Of a stretch of 64,000 nucleotides of DNA, positions 52,593 through 61,832 are shown one piece after another. How positions within the stretch are numbered: the stretch's first letter is position 1; every line of letters begins with the position of its first letter. The position numbers and the translations under genes are program-made. Below the pieces are notes generated by a model that made no database searches, had not been told where the DNA came from, and saw nothing but the letters and a program-made list of their open reading frames with translations. The stretch is taken from contig CAUZCL010000012.1 of NCBI GenBank assembly GCA_963578475.1, positions 1 to 64,000 of the forward strand, in the 5' to 3' direction. The DNA is from SMYC01 sp963578475 (GTDB lineage: Bacteria; Acidobacteriota; Vicinamibacteria; Marinacidobacterales; SMYC01).

Positions 52593-53933
52593 CTATATCA
52601 CTGGCGCGCGCCGCGACCAGTCTTGACTCTGTTCGTAGGCGCGCGCGAGCTCGAGAAGCCGCTTCTCATCGTTCGGCGCCGCCGCAAGCTGAAGACCGAT
52701 CGGGCGACCATCCTCCGTGAAACCACAGGGCAGCGACACCGCGGGAAAGCCCGTTGTGTTGAAGGGACTCGCAAGACGCAGCAGACCGCTGCGAAGCTCT
52801 TCGCCGTTATCGAGCGTTTTGTCGCCGATGCGCGGCGCTGCCGCGACGGTCGCTGGCGTCACGAGCATGTCGATCTTCTGAAAGGCTTTCCGGAAAGCGC
52901 GCACGATAGGGCGCCGCACACGCGTCGCGGCGAGGTAGTCCGTCGCAGGGATCAGAAGGCCGAGCCGCAAGAGCTCGAGAGTGTCCGCACCGTAATCCTC
53001 GGGACGCGCGAGCACGTTGTCTTCGTGGAAGGACGACGCCTCTGAGAACGCGATCGTGTTTCGACACGTTGTCTGGAGCTCGATCTCCGGTATATCCACT
53101 TCGACGAGCTTCATCCCTAGGCGCTCGAGCTCCGTAATGGCGGCGCGCACGGAAGCTTCGACGTCCGGGGCTAGGTTGTCGAAAAAGTAGCGCTCGTGGA
53201 TCCCGAGCGCTAGCTGGCCGGGCGCCTCCGCGCTCGCAGCGACCCCCGTGAGCACTTCGTAGAGGAGCGCCACGTCGTCGACGGTGCGCGCCATCGGCCC
53301 GACGTGATCGAGGCTCCACGAAAGCGGGGTCACTCCCTCGCGGCTCACTTTCCCGTAGGTGGGCTTGAGTCCGACCGTGCCGCAAAGTGACGACGGAATG
53401 CGGATCGAACCTCCAGTATCGGTGCCTATCGAGCCGAATCCGACGCCCGCGGCCAAGGACGCCGCCGAGCCGCCACTCGAGCCACCGCTTACCCGCTCGG
53501 TGTCCCACGGGTTCCGCGCGGCTCCGTAGTGGGGATTCACGTTCGTCACCCCGTAGGCAAGCTCGTGCAAGTTGGTTTTCCCCATCAACACGGCGCCGGC
53601 GTCGAGCAGCGACCGAAGACAGGGCGCGTCCGCCTCGGGAACGAGATCGGCAAAGATTTTCGAGCCCGAGGTGGTCCGGACGCCTCTCGAATGAACCAAA
53701 TCCTTAACGGTGATTGGGATGCCGTGAAGCGGCCCGCGAAGCTCACCGCGGGCTCGCTCTTCATCGGACCGGCGAGCTGCCTGGGTCGCGCGTTCGGGGA
53801 GAAGCGTAATGAACGGGTTCAGGGCATCGAGCTTCTCGGCCCGGTCGATTTGGGCGCGAACGAGCTCTTCAGAGCTCAACTCCCCGCGCTCGAGGCGGTC
53901 ACGGACGGAAACGAGAGTCTCGGCTCCACTCAC
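52593..53933 (-). CDS. amidase-signature-family amidase (GatA-like)
   Basis: 446 residues from the GTG at 53933. Catalytic Lys in TVKDLVHSRGV, cis-Ser in GGSSGGSAAS and nucleophile Ser in GTDTGGSIRIPSSLCG, all as in GatA and related amidases. Without a GatB nearby a free-standing amidase is likely, though GatA cannot be excluded. The start overlaps the stop of a 51-residue ORF by 4 bp (GTGA), which may encode a GatC/AtzG-like partner. Confidence 0.9.
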   Translation of the reverse strand: MSGAETLVSVRDRLERGELSSEELVRAQIDRAEKLDALNPFITLLPERATQAARRSDEERARGELRGPLHGIPITVKDLVHSRGVRTTSGSKIFADLVPEADAPCLRSLLDAGAVLMGKTNLHELAYGVTNVNPHYGAARNPWDTERVSGGSSGGSAASLAAGVGFGSIGTDTGGSIRIPSSLCGTVGLKPTYGKVSREGVTPLSWSLDHVGPMARTVDDVALLYEVLTGVAASAEAPGQLALGIHERYFFDNLAPDVEASVRAAITELERLGMKLVEVDIPEIELQTTCRNTIAFSEASSFHEDNVLARPEDYGADTLELLRLGLLIPATDYLAATRVRRPIVRAFRKAFQKIDMLVTPATVAAAPRIGDKTLDNGEELRSGLLRLASPFNTTGFPAVSLPCGFTEDGRPIGLQLAAAPNDEKRLLELARAYEQSQDWSRRAPVI

Positions 53934-54085
53934 GGCTCGTCCTCCAAAGAGAATAGTGGCTCTTCTCCAACAGCAGCCTTTTTAAGGTCGACAACGCCGT
54001 TTTGAAAAGCTTCAAAACGGTCCATAAGCGATTTTTTATCAACAGAATCCAAGTCTTCCCACTCAATACTACGTCTCTCCGCCAT
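53930..54085 (-). CDS. small acidic protein coupled to the amidase
   Basis: 51 residues from the ATG at 54085: SIEWEDLDSVDKKSLMDRFE, then FQNGVVDLKKAAVGEEP and LFSLEDEP. Helical, acidic C-terminus; the EPL-x-LEDEP ending recalls GatC/AtzG-type accessory subunits that cap amidases. Identification rests mainly on position and the 4-bp coupling overlap. AT-rich compared with its neighbours. Confidence 0.55.
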   Translation of the reverse strand: MAERRSIEWEDLDSVDKKSLMDRFEAFQNGVVDLKKAAVGEEPLFSLEDEP

Positions 54086-54280
54086 GCTTCATTTCATATG
54101 GCCACTATTAGAGGTTGGTGACCGCGCGGCACTCTGATATAGTTCACCCTAGCCACGGTAGGCACCCCGAAGCATTTCGCTCCCAAAGAGGCTCGCCAAG
54201 CCCAAAGCAGGAATGCGCGGGGCCCAACTTTGCGGGGAGCCACACCGTATGACAAATAACGTCCTTGAGTCGAGCTTAAT

Positions 54281-54298
54281 TTGGGTCGAACGACCCAA
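54281..54298. promoter_or_regulatory. perfect palindrome upstream of the radical SAM gene
   Basis: TTGGGTCG-aa-CGACCCAA, an 18-bp perfect inverted repeat 46 bp before the kamA-type ATG, inside a 250-bp region without genes. A TTGAGT hexamer at 54265 could be a -35 element, placing the dyad between -35 and -10. Plausible operator for a dimeric regulator. Confidence 0.5.
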
Positions 54299-54343
54299 TC
54301 GAGCGAGGGCGGATAGCGAATGACAGAATGACAGGCGGCGCTA

Positions 54344-55717
54344 ATGGCGGTAATTTCCACCAATCTCGAGATTCGCGAGGACGAGACTACCCGCACAAGG
54401 TTCAAGGTCTACACACGAAAGGACATCGACAACATCCGGGAGCTTGAGACTCTTTCCGAAGAGCAGCGTCTGGACATGAAGGCGGTTTCCGCCGTGCTCC
54501 CATTCCGAGTCAACAATTACGTCATCCAGGATCTCATTGATTGGAACAACATCCCAGATGACCCGATTTACCAGTTAACGTTCCCCCAGCCCGGCATGCT
54601 GAAGGACGAGGATTTCGCGCACATGCGCGACCTCGTGCGGCAAAACGCGACCACAGAAAACATCAAAAAAGCGGCCCGAACGATTCAGGACGCGCTGAAC
54701 CCACATCCAGCCGGACAAATGGAGCTGAACGTGCCGCAAATGGACGATGAGCGGCTGGACGGCATGCAGCACAAATACCGCGAGACCGCGCTCTTTTTCC
54801 CTGCCGCCGGGCAGACGTGCCATGCCTATTGCACCTATTGCTTCCGTTGGGCCCAGTTCGTCGGCATCAGCGAGCTCAAATTCGCGGCCGAGCAGGCCGA
54901 CATGCTCGTCAAATATGTGCACCAGCAGAAAGAGCTGCGAAGCATCCTCTTCACCGGCGGCGACCCGATGGTGATGAAGTCGAAGGTTCTCCGTCGCTAC
55001 ATCGAACCGCTGCTCGACCCTTCGCTCGAGCACCTGGAGAGCATCCGCATCGGCAGCAAGGCCCTCGCCTATTGGCCTTATAAGTTCGTCACCGATGACG
55101 ACGCTGACGATCTGCTGCGCCTGTTCGAAGAGGTGAGCGAAGCCGGCAGGACCCTTGCGTTCATGGCTCATTGCTCGCATCCCCGCGAGCTCGAGACCTA
55201 TGTCGCACAGGAGGCTATCCGCCGGGTGCGCTCGACCGGAGCGGTCATCCGCTGCCAAGCGCCCATCATCTCCCACGTGAATGACAACGCCGATGTGTGG
55301 GCGCGGATGTGGACCGAACAAGTCAAGCTGGGCGCCGTTCCGTATTACATGTTCGTAGAGCGGGACACGGGCGCGAAGCACTACTTCGCCCTCCCACTCG
55401 AAAAAGCCTTTCGCGTCTTCACCGAGGCCTACAGACAAGTTTCCGGCCTTGCACGCACGGTCCGAGGACCTTCGATGTCAGCGTCACCCGGCAAGGTCGT
55501 CGTGGATGGCGTGACCAAGATCCGAGACGAAAAGGTCTTCGTCCTCAAGCTGCTTCAAGGTCGGAACCCCGATTGGGTGGGACGTCCGTTCTTCGCGAAG
55601 TACGACCCCGAGGCGAGCTGGCTCGACGATCTGCAGCCCGCGTTTGGCGAGAAGGAGTTCTTCTTCGAGCCCGAGTTTCGCAAGCTCCAGGAAGCACGAA
55701 CGGCACAAAACATTTAG
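54344..55717 (+). CDS. kamA: lysine 2,3-aminomutase-family radical SAM enzyme
   Basis: 457 residues. Radical SAM cluster Cys159, Cys163, Cys166 in TCHAYCTYCFRW; FTGGDPMVM for SAM binding; a PLP-lysine region in SASPGKVVVDG near 385. These mark the KamA family of PLP plus radical SAM aminomutases. The substrate may be lysine or another amino acid; I do not see enough to decide, so the symbol is provisional. Single gene with its own palindrome upstream and a strong terminator downstream. Confidence 0.85.
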   Translation: MAVISTNLEIREDETTRTRFKVYTRKDIDNIRELETLSEEQRLDMKAVSAVLPFRVNNYVIQDLIDWNNIPDDPIYQLTFPQPGMLKDEDFAHMRDLVRQNATTENIKKAARTIQDALNPHPAGQMELNVPQMDDERLDGMQHKYRETALFFPAAGQTCHAYCTYCFRWAQFVGISELKFAAEQADMLVKYVHQQKELRSILFTGGDPMVMKSKVLRRYIEPLLDPSLEHLESIRIGSKALAYWPYKFVTDDDADDLLRLFEEVSEAGRTLAFMAHCSHPRELETYVAQEAIRRVRSTGAVIRCQAPIISHVNDNADVWARMWTEQVKLGAVPYYMFVERDTGAKHYFALPLEKAFRVFTEAYRQVSGLARTVRGPSMSASPGKVVVDGVTKIRDEKVFVLKLLQGRNPDWVGRPFFAKYDPEASWLDDLQPAFGEKEFFFEPEFRKLQEARTAQNI

Positions 55718-55738
55718 AATCAATCAATTGCGGAAATG

Positions 55739-55765
55739 GGACGGCATCGGCCGTCCTTTTTTTTT
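55739..55765 (+). terminator. rho-independent terminator after the radical SAM gene
   Basis: GGACGGC (55739-55745), loop ATCG, GCCGTCC (55750-55756), then nine T bases. Confidence 0.92.
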
Positions 55766-55777
55766 GGTCGAGCCAGT

Positions 55778-55966
55778 GGGTTTGCTGGCGTTCTCGCTGA
55801 AGGCAGTGAGTGCGGTGACTTCGCATTCGACGGAGCCACCTCCGAGCGCGCCGTTTTGATCATGTCCGCTGTGCAAGGCGCCTTGTAGATTGCGCGCGCG
55901 ACGGGCCCCAAGGAATTCAGTACGGTGACGAGCCAGATCCGGCTCGCGTTGAAACCAAGAAAGTGA
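55778..55966 (+). pseudogene. C-terminal fragment of a TetR-type regulator
   Basis: Reads FAGVLAEGSECGDFAFDGAT, SERAVLIMSAVQGAL, in-frame TAG at 55886-55888, then IARATGPKEFSTVTSQIRLA and LKPRK-stop. This is the ligand-domain end of TetR regulators, eight bases before the adaptor start, as in TetR-MFP-RND operons. The DNA-binding half is missing, cut at the terminator of the preceding gene. Confidence 0.65.
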
Positions 55967-56021
55967 GATAGAGATGAGACGGGTTCTTCTCGCCATCCCC
56001 ACGCTCGTTTTGTGAAGCACG

Positions 56022-59000
56022 ATGCTCCCGGCGGCGGACGATGGTTCTTTGAGTCGCGTGCGGTACACGACGGCGCGCGATCACAACGTTCAAAAACAAA
56101 TCGATCTTCCTGACACCGTCGAGGCGCCGAAGTCTAGCCAAGTGGCCAGCGAAGTCGAAGGCCTCGTCGCAAAGATTCATGCGCGCGAAGGCCAGTACGT
56201 GAAGCGCGGCGCTCCGCTCGTATCCCTTCGAGCCGAGCACCTCGAGATCGAGCTTCAAGCATCTACCGCTCAAAAGCGCGAGGCCGACGCTCGCTTGGCG
56301 CTCGCCGATAGAAACCTCACGCGCTCCCAGTGCTTGTTCGAGATGGAGAGCTCGAGCTCCGATAGCCAAGGGCAAATCGCGCTCACCTTTCCCGTGGGGA
56401 CCGATATCGACGTCGCGCTCCTGAGAGTGTCGAACCGCCTCCAGCAGGTGCCGTCCTATCCTACGAACGCTGACAAGCCCGTCATCAGCAGCGTCGGTTT
56501 CGCCGAAGGTGTCGTCGCGTGGTTCCTCCTTACGCCGAGCGAGGAAAATCCCTATGAAGGAGACATATCGCTCCTCTATGATTTCGTCGACGACACGATC
56601 AAACCGGAGCTCGAGCGCGTCGCCGGGATCGGCCAAACCAATATTTCGGGAGGCCGTGAGCGCGAGCTTCAAGTGATCGTGGATCCGGCGCGGCTCGCCG
56701 CACGCCGCGTTTCCTACAACGAGCTGAGCGCCGCTCTAGAGCGCGAGAACCGTAACTTCAGCGGTGGCGATTTCGACGAAGGCAAGCGCCGCTACGTCGT
56801 GCGCACTATCGGCGAATATGGCTCACCCGAAGACGTCGAGGACATCGTCATTGCGGTTCGCGACGGCATCCTTATCTATCTGCGCGATGTCGGCCGCGTC
56901 GAGCTCGGATATCGAAACCCAGGCGCCAAAGTCTTTCACACCGGCAAGCAGGTCATCGCCCTCAACACCATCCGCGAGACGGGATCGAATGTGCTCGTGG
57001 TCATAGCCGGCCTCAAGGACAAAGTCGCGCGGCTGAACAGCGACGTGCTCGCGCCGTGCGGGCTCCAATTGACCCAGGCTTATGGCGAGACCGAATATGT
57101 CACGAGCGTGATTTCGCTCGTGCAGCAGAGCCTCCTCGTCGGCGGGCTACTCGTCTTGGCGCTCTTGCTCCTATATCTGCGGAGCGCATCGACGACCTTC
57201 GACATTGGGGTCGCGATCCCCATCAGCGTCGTGGGAACTTTTCTCGCGATGTACGCTTTCGGACGGACTCTGAACGTGGTAAGCCTCGCAGGCCTCGCTT
57301 TCGTGGTCGGCATGATTGTCGACAACTCCATCGTCGTGCTCGAGAACATCTATCGGCATCGACAAATGGGTAAGTCCCTCATGACCGCGGCCTATGAAGG
57401 CACGCGCGAAGTTTGGGGCGCGGTCCTCGCGAGCACGCTTACGACCATCGCCGTCTTCGTCCTCGTCATCTTCATCCAAGAGGAAGTCGGGCAACTTTTC
57501 GGCGATATCGCCATAGCCATCAGCTGCGCGGTGTTCTTGTCGTTGATCGTTTCGATGACGGTCATCCCGTCGCTCTCCGCTCGCATCTTGCGGACCGCCA
57601 AGGCGTCTCCCGAAGGCGGTGACCCTCGCCGAAACGCGCAGAATCTCTGGGGCCTCGTCCGCTGGGCTTCCGCTTTCGTAAAACGGGTCGGCGCCACGGT
57701 CGCGTGGATTATGGCCACGACCACCCGCAGGCTCGCCGTCGTCGCGTTCTTCACGTTCATCGCCGTTGGCGGAAGCTGGCTTCTGATGCCAAAGACCGAA
57801 TACCTCCCCGTTGGCAACAATAATTTCCTGTTTGGCGTCATGATCCCGCCGATCATGGCCCTGAACGCAGAAATTCCAGGGACCTTCGTCGTCGTCAACC
57901 AGAGCAGCATCTTTCAGCGAGGTTTCGACGAGGGAAGGAATATCGACATCAATATTGCAGGGCCCGAGCTTCCCGAACTGATGACGCTCGGCCAGGAAAT
58001 TTTCGGCCAAGTACGCCAAAAGCTGCCCGGCTCACAAGGCCGTCCGGTCCCAGGGCTCACGCTCGACAATCCGGAAATCCGAGTCGTCACCCATCGCCGC
58101 CGTGCCGCGGAGCTCGGGCTTTCGAACCGCGAGCTCGGCTTTGCGGTCAGCGCACTCATCGACGGCGCGAAGGCGAGCGATTACCATCTGGACGGCCGAG
58201 AAATCGAAATCCGGGTCATGTCGGACCTCAGTGACACCGGCGCCCACCGCACGCATCGTCTCGGTGAGCTACCGATAGCCACCCCGAACGGCGGAATCGT
58301 CACGCTGGACTCGGTAGCCGAGCTCGTAGAGGTTAACGGTCCGGTTCAAATCAATCATCGCGAGCGCGAGCGCGCGATCACCCTTCGGATCACGCCGGCG
58401 GAGACGATGGCGCTCGAAGAAGCGATGGACATCGTGGAGAACGGAATCCTCGTACCCATGCGCGCCGACGGCAGGTTGGGCGGCCTCTACCAGGTCAACC
58501 TCAGCGGCACCGCGGACAAGTTGTCGCAAACGGCGAACACGCTGAAGTGGAACTTGGTGCTCGCCATCGTCATTACCTATCTCTTGATGGCAGCGCTCTT
58601 CGAAAGCTTTCTTCACCCCTTCGTCATCATGTTCAGCGTACCGCTCGCGGGATTTGGCGGCATGCTCGGGCTCTTTACGGTGAATCTTTTCACGCTCCAG
58701 CCGCTCGACGTTCTCACTATGCTCGGCTTCATCATCCTCGTGGGAACGGTCGTGAACAACGCCATCCTGATCGTGCATCAGTCGCTCAACCACATGAAGG
58801 TGGACGAGATGGAGCCGCACACAGCCATACGCGAGGCCGTCGAGAACCGCATCCGCCCGATCTTCATGAGCGTCTCGACCTCCGTCTTCGGCATGCTGCC
58901 ACTCGTGATCTTCCCGGGCGCCGTCGCCGAGCTCTATCGCGGTCTCGGAAGCGTCGTGGTCGGCGGACTCGTTGTCTCTACCGTGTTCACGCTGTTCCTC

Positions 59001-59096
59001 GTCCCGGCTCTTTTCAGCTTGACGCTCAACGCCAAAGCCGGGCTCACGGAAGCGTTTCGCGGTTTCTCGAGACCGGCAGAAAGCGCCGCGGACTGA
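56022..59096 (+). CDS. fused efflux adaptor (MFP) and RND pump, deletion product
   Basis: 1024 residues. The first about 105 are the N-terminal lipoyl/coiled-coil part of an RND adaptor (SEVEGLVAKIHAREGQYVKR). From SSSSDSQGQIALTFPVGTDI onward it is an AcrB-type RND permease, including GMIVDNSIVVLENIYRHRQ and GFIILVGTVVNNAILIVHQS. The adaptor's C-terminal half and the pump's first transmembrane helix plus about 60 residues are missing, so one deletion joined them in frame. The original adaptor start is the ATG at 55974, but an in-frame TGA at 56013-56015 interrupts its signal peptide; the open frame from 56022 lacks one. Function as an efflux pump is doubtful. Confidence 0.8.
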   Translation: MLPAADDGSLSRVRYTTARDHNVQKQIDLPDTVEAPKSSQVASEVEGLVAKIHAREGQYVKRGAPLVSLRAEHLEIELQASTAQKREADARLALADRNLTRSQCLFEMESSSSDSQGQIALTFPVGTDIDVALLRVSNRLQQVPSYPTNADKPVISSVGFAEGVVAWFLLTPSEENPYEGDISLLYDFVDDTIKPELERVAGIGQTNISGGRERELQVIVDPARLAARRVSYNELSAALERENRNFSGGDFDEGKRRYVVRTIGEYGSPEDVEDIVIAVRDGILIYLRDVGRVELGYRNPGAKVFHTGKQVIALNTIRETGSNVLVVIAGLKDKVARLNSDVLAPCGLQLTQAYGETEYVTSVISLVQQSLLVGGLLVLALLLLYLRSASTTFDIGVAIPISVVGTFLAMYAFGRTLNVVSLAGLAFVVGMIVDNSIVVLENIYRHRQMGKSLMTAAYEGTREVWGAVLASTLTTIAVFVLVIFIQEEVGQLFGDIAIAISCAVFLSLIVSMTVIPSLSARILRTAKASPEGGDPRRNAQNLWGLVRWASAFVKRVGATVAWIMATTTRRLAVVAFFTFIAVGGSWLLMPKTEYLPVGNNNFLFGVMIPPIMALNAEIPGTFVVVNQSSIFQRGFDEGRNIDINIAGPELPELMTLGQEIFGQVRQKLPGSQGRPVPGLTLDNPEIRVVTHRRRAAELGLSNRELGFAVSALIDGAKASDYHLDGREIEIRVMSDLSDTGAHRTHRLGELPIATPNGGIVTLDSVAELVEVNGPVQINHRERERAITLRITPAETMALEEAMDIVENGILVPMRADGRLGGLYQVNLSGTADKLSQTANTLKWNLVLAIVITYLLMAALFESFLHPFVIMFSVPLAGFGGMLGLFTVNLFTLQPLDVLTMLGFIILVGTVVNNAILIVHQSLNHMKVDEMEPHTAIREAVENRIRPIFMSVSTSVFGMLPLVIFPGAVAELYRGLGSVVVGGLVVSTVFTLFLVPALFSLTLNAKAGLTEAFRGFSRPAESAAD

Positions 59097-59173
59097 TACG
59101 CAAGGCAGGTACTGTAGGTTCAACGCATGAATGGCAGACTTGGCCGATAACAGTCATCCAAGGAGCCGCGAAC

Positions 59174-59371
59174 ATGAATTGGAACGAGCGCATTACCATT
59201 GACCCGAAAGTTCTGGTCGGAAAGCCCGTGATCAAAGGGACCCGCCTTTCCGTCGAGTTCGTGATCGACTTGCTCGGGTGGGGCTGGACCACCGAGCAAA
59301 TTCTTCGGGAGTACGAACACCTCACGCCGGATGACATCCAGGCATGTCTCGCCTACGCGAGAGTTGGTTAA
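59174..59371 (+). CDS. DUF433 protein (antitoxin-type), orphan
   Basis: 65 residues from the ATG at 59174, AAGGAG nine bases upstream. RITIDPKVLVGKPVIKGTRL, ILREYEHLTPDDIQACLAYA is the DUF433 signature. These winged-helix proteins usually pair with a DUF5615 PIN-like toxin gene immediately downstream; none is present, and the protein ends a few residues early (YARVG), so it may be a truncated remnant of a module. Confidence 0.8.
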   Translation: MNWNERITIDPKVLVGKPVIKGTRLSVEFVIDLLGWGWTTEQILREYEHLTPDDIQACLAYARVG

Positions 59372-59390
59372 ACTGGCCCCGGAGATCGAA

Positions 59391-60916
59391 TCAGACGTAT
59401 TGAGGCCGCGGCGGCTTGGCCGGTGGGACCTGAAGCTCGGGCATCGGCTTTGCGGTAAAGACCCGGCGGCAAGGTTTCGCGATCAACTTCGCCCATTGGC
59501 GTGCGCGGCTGCGAGCGCTGTCGGTGGCGAGCCCTGTATTCGCGTACATCTGGGGGAAAAGCAAGGAGATCAGAACGTAGCCCAGCCGATCGCGCAGATT
59601 GTTCGTGACCCGCGAGCGCTTCCACACGTTCGTGAAGCCATAGAACTTTTTCCAGACCTCCTGGGTTTTCGTCCGGATCTCACGCGGCGTCATCGTTGGA
59701 TGCGGGAGGTAGAGCTTGGGACGTTTGCTGCCCGGGATGAGCCAGAACCGGTTCAGCGGGATCCCGTCCACCGTCTCTTTGGCTTGATCGATCTCGCGCT
59801 CCCACTTGATGAAATCGACGGTGCCCGGAAACGGCGTTAGGGTCACGAACTGGGCGAAATCGACCCCTGCCTTGGCCGCGAGGTCGGCGGTCGCGTCGAA
59901 CGTGTCGTCGCGATCCGTCGAAAGCCAAAGATGAACGAGCCAAGGATGTGGACGTCGTGGTCGACAAACTTGTGGAGCCGGTCGACGAGAGCGTCTCCCG
60001 CGACGTTGAAATCCTTCATGACGGCCTTCAGACCTTCTTCGGTAACCGACTCGACGCCCACGAGAGCGCCTTTCACGTTCGCGCGTTTCATCGCGTCTAG
60101 ATATTCGTAATCGTCCGCGGCTTCCATTGTGATCTGCGTGAGAAAGACCATGTCGTGCGGAAGCTGCGCGAGGCGATCCAAGAGCTCGAAACGCTCCGCG
60201 CGGATGGCTTTCAGCTCTTCCACGCGCGCGCCGTTCCGGCGCTCCTCGAGCTCGACGTCATGCTGCGTGACCGGGTAGAAATTGTCGTCAGCGAGAAGTA
60301 TGAAACGAAACCCTTTCCTTCGCAGCTCGACCACCTCTTGGACAACGATGTCCGAGGCGCGCTGCCGCGGCCTTTGGCCGTCGGTGCGCCAAACCGAGCA
60401 AAAGGAGCAATGTTTCGGACAACCGCGCACGGTCTGCACCGAGGCGATCATGTAGTCCTCCGACCGCATCAAATCCCAGCGCGCAGGGAGGAAGGCGTCC
60501 CCTTCGATGCGGCCGCCGTCATAGATCCGCTCCGGCTTACCCTTCTCGATATCATCGAGCACCTGACTCCAGATGTCGTCACCGTCGCCCTTCACGACCG
60601 CCGTCGCGCCGCCATGCTCGAACGCTTCTTCCGGATAGAGCGTCACATGCGAGCCGCCGAAGACAACATGCGCACCACGCTCGCGGGCCTTTTGCCCGAC
60701 CTCGTAGCCTCTGAGCGCGTTCAAGGTGTGGATACCGATACCCACGATGTCGCCCGGCTTGATCTTGGAAAAGTCCATCGAATCGAGCGTTTCATCCACG
60801 ATATTTGGCGTTCCGAAACGAGCCGGTGTCGCGGACGCGAGCACGTACAACCAGCGAGGAACGATGATACCGATACCAAAGGAGGTATCGCTCGGGTTTA
60901 TCAAATGGACGCTCAT
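59391..60916 (-). pseudogene. B12-binding-domain radical SAM protein, one frameshift
   Basis: Starts at 60916 with a cobalamin-binding-type domain (GDIVGIGIHTLNALRGYEVG, VVFGGSHVTLYPEEAF), then the radical SAM motif CPKHCSFC near residue 165. At about 59945 one base is missing: GSFIFGF should read GSFIFGLSTDRDDTFDA, and the correct frame continues FAQFVTLTPFPGTVDFIKWE to 59391. With one base restored it would be about 508 residues. Substrate unknown; relatives act on lipids, hopanoids or natural products. Confidence 0.8.
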
Positions 60917-61040
60917 GCCGTCTACGTGATTGAAGTTTTAAAACTGGACTGGAACCATCCAGTGAAGGAGGAAGGAAGAAGGAGAATATAGGAGCGCCAC
61001 GCCACTGTCAACGTCATGTGACATGGTAGGATCGGGCTCC

Positions 61041-61454
61041 ATGAAAGACGAGAAAAAGGTCTTCGATGGCTTGACGCTTCACGGAAGCAACGATCGCGCC
61101 TACCCAGCCTCCCCCGATGAGGCCAAGCTCGAGACTTTCGACAACGCCTACCCGAAGCGTGACTACATCATCCGTTTCGATTGCCCCGAATTCACCTCGG
61201 TGTGCCCCATCACCGCGCAGCCGGATTTCGGCCATATCACGATCGAATACGTGCCGAACGATCGCTGTATCGAGAGCAAGTCTTTGAAGCTCTATCTGTT
61301 TTCTTTTAGGAACCACGGAAGCTTCGGCGAAGCCATCGTCAATTTGATTCTCGACGATATGGTCGCTGCTTGCGCGCCGCGCCGAGCCACCGTCACGGGA
61401 CGCTTCACGCCACGCGGCGGGATCAGTATCGAGGTTTCCACAAGCTATCCGTGA
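61041..61454 (+). CDS. queF: NADPH-dependent 7-cyano-7-deazaguanine reductase
   Basis: 137 residues from the ATG at 61041 (an ATG 18 bp upstream is possible). Catalytic Cys55 in FTSVCPITAQPDFG with Asp62, and ESKSLKLYLFSFRNHG, the unimodular QueF signature. Converts preQ0 to preQ1 for queuosine. Length fits the short subfamily. 23 bp before a DUF1330 gene. Confidence 0.95.
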   Translation: MKDEKKVFDGLTLHGSNDRAYPASPDEAKLETFDNAYPKRDYIIRFDCPEFTSVCPITAQPDFGHITIEYVPNDRCIESKSLKLYLFSFRNHGSFGEAIVNLILDDMVAACAPRRATVTGRFTPRGGISIEVSTSYP

Positions 61455-61477
61455 CTCAACCAGCGGAGATTGCCAAT

Positions 61478-61765
61478 ATGGCCGCCTATCTCATCGCCCG
61501 CGTTCACGTGACGAACCCGGAAGCTTACGAGGGTTACAAAAAGCTCGCCGCGGAGGCGATCGCCAAATATGACGGCCGCTATCTCGCGCGCGGCGGACCT
61601 ATGGTAACGCTCGAAGGCGACGAAGAGACGGCCCGTGTCGTCATCGTCGCTTTCCCGACGCTCGAGCAGGCGCAAAAATTCTACGACTCGCCCGAATATC
61701 AGCGGGCCAAAGCGGCGCGCGAAGGCGCGGCCACCGGCCACTTCGTCGTCGTGGAAGGCGCCTAG
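61478..61765 (+). CDS. DUF1330 protein
   Basis: 95 residues: AAYLIARVHVTNPEAYEGYK, GGRY-like DGRYLARGG, then FPTLEQAQKFYDSPEYQRAK, the ferredoxin-like dimeric alpha/beta-barrel family. GCGGAGA lies eight bases before the ATG. Function unknown. Confidence 0.88.
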   Translation: MAAYLIARVHVTNPEAYEGYKKLAAEAIAKYDGRYLARGGPMVTLEGDEETARVVIVAFPTLEQAQKFYDSPEYQRAKAAREGAATGHFVVVEGA

Positions 61766-61832
61766 TGCCGCATCTTCAACAAGTCATAAATAACGACTAG
61801 CCATATAGTGAGACTCATTATAGAATGGTGCC

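Noticed and set aside
40730..56015. Stop-codon recoding as explanation for in-frame stops
   Set aside because: All three stop codons are involved at different ancestral residues, and the intact genes terminate normally with all three.
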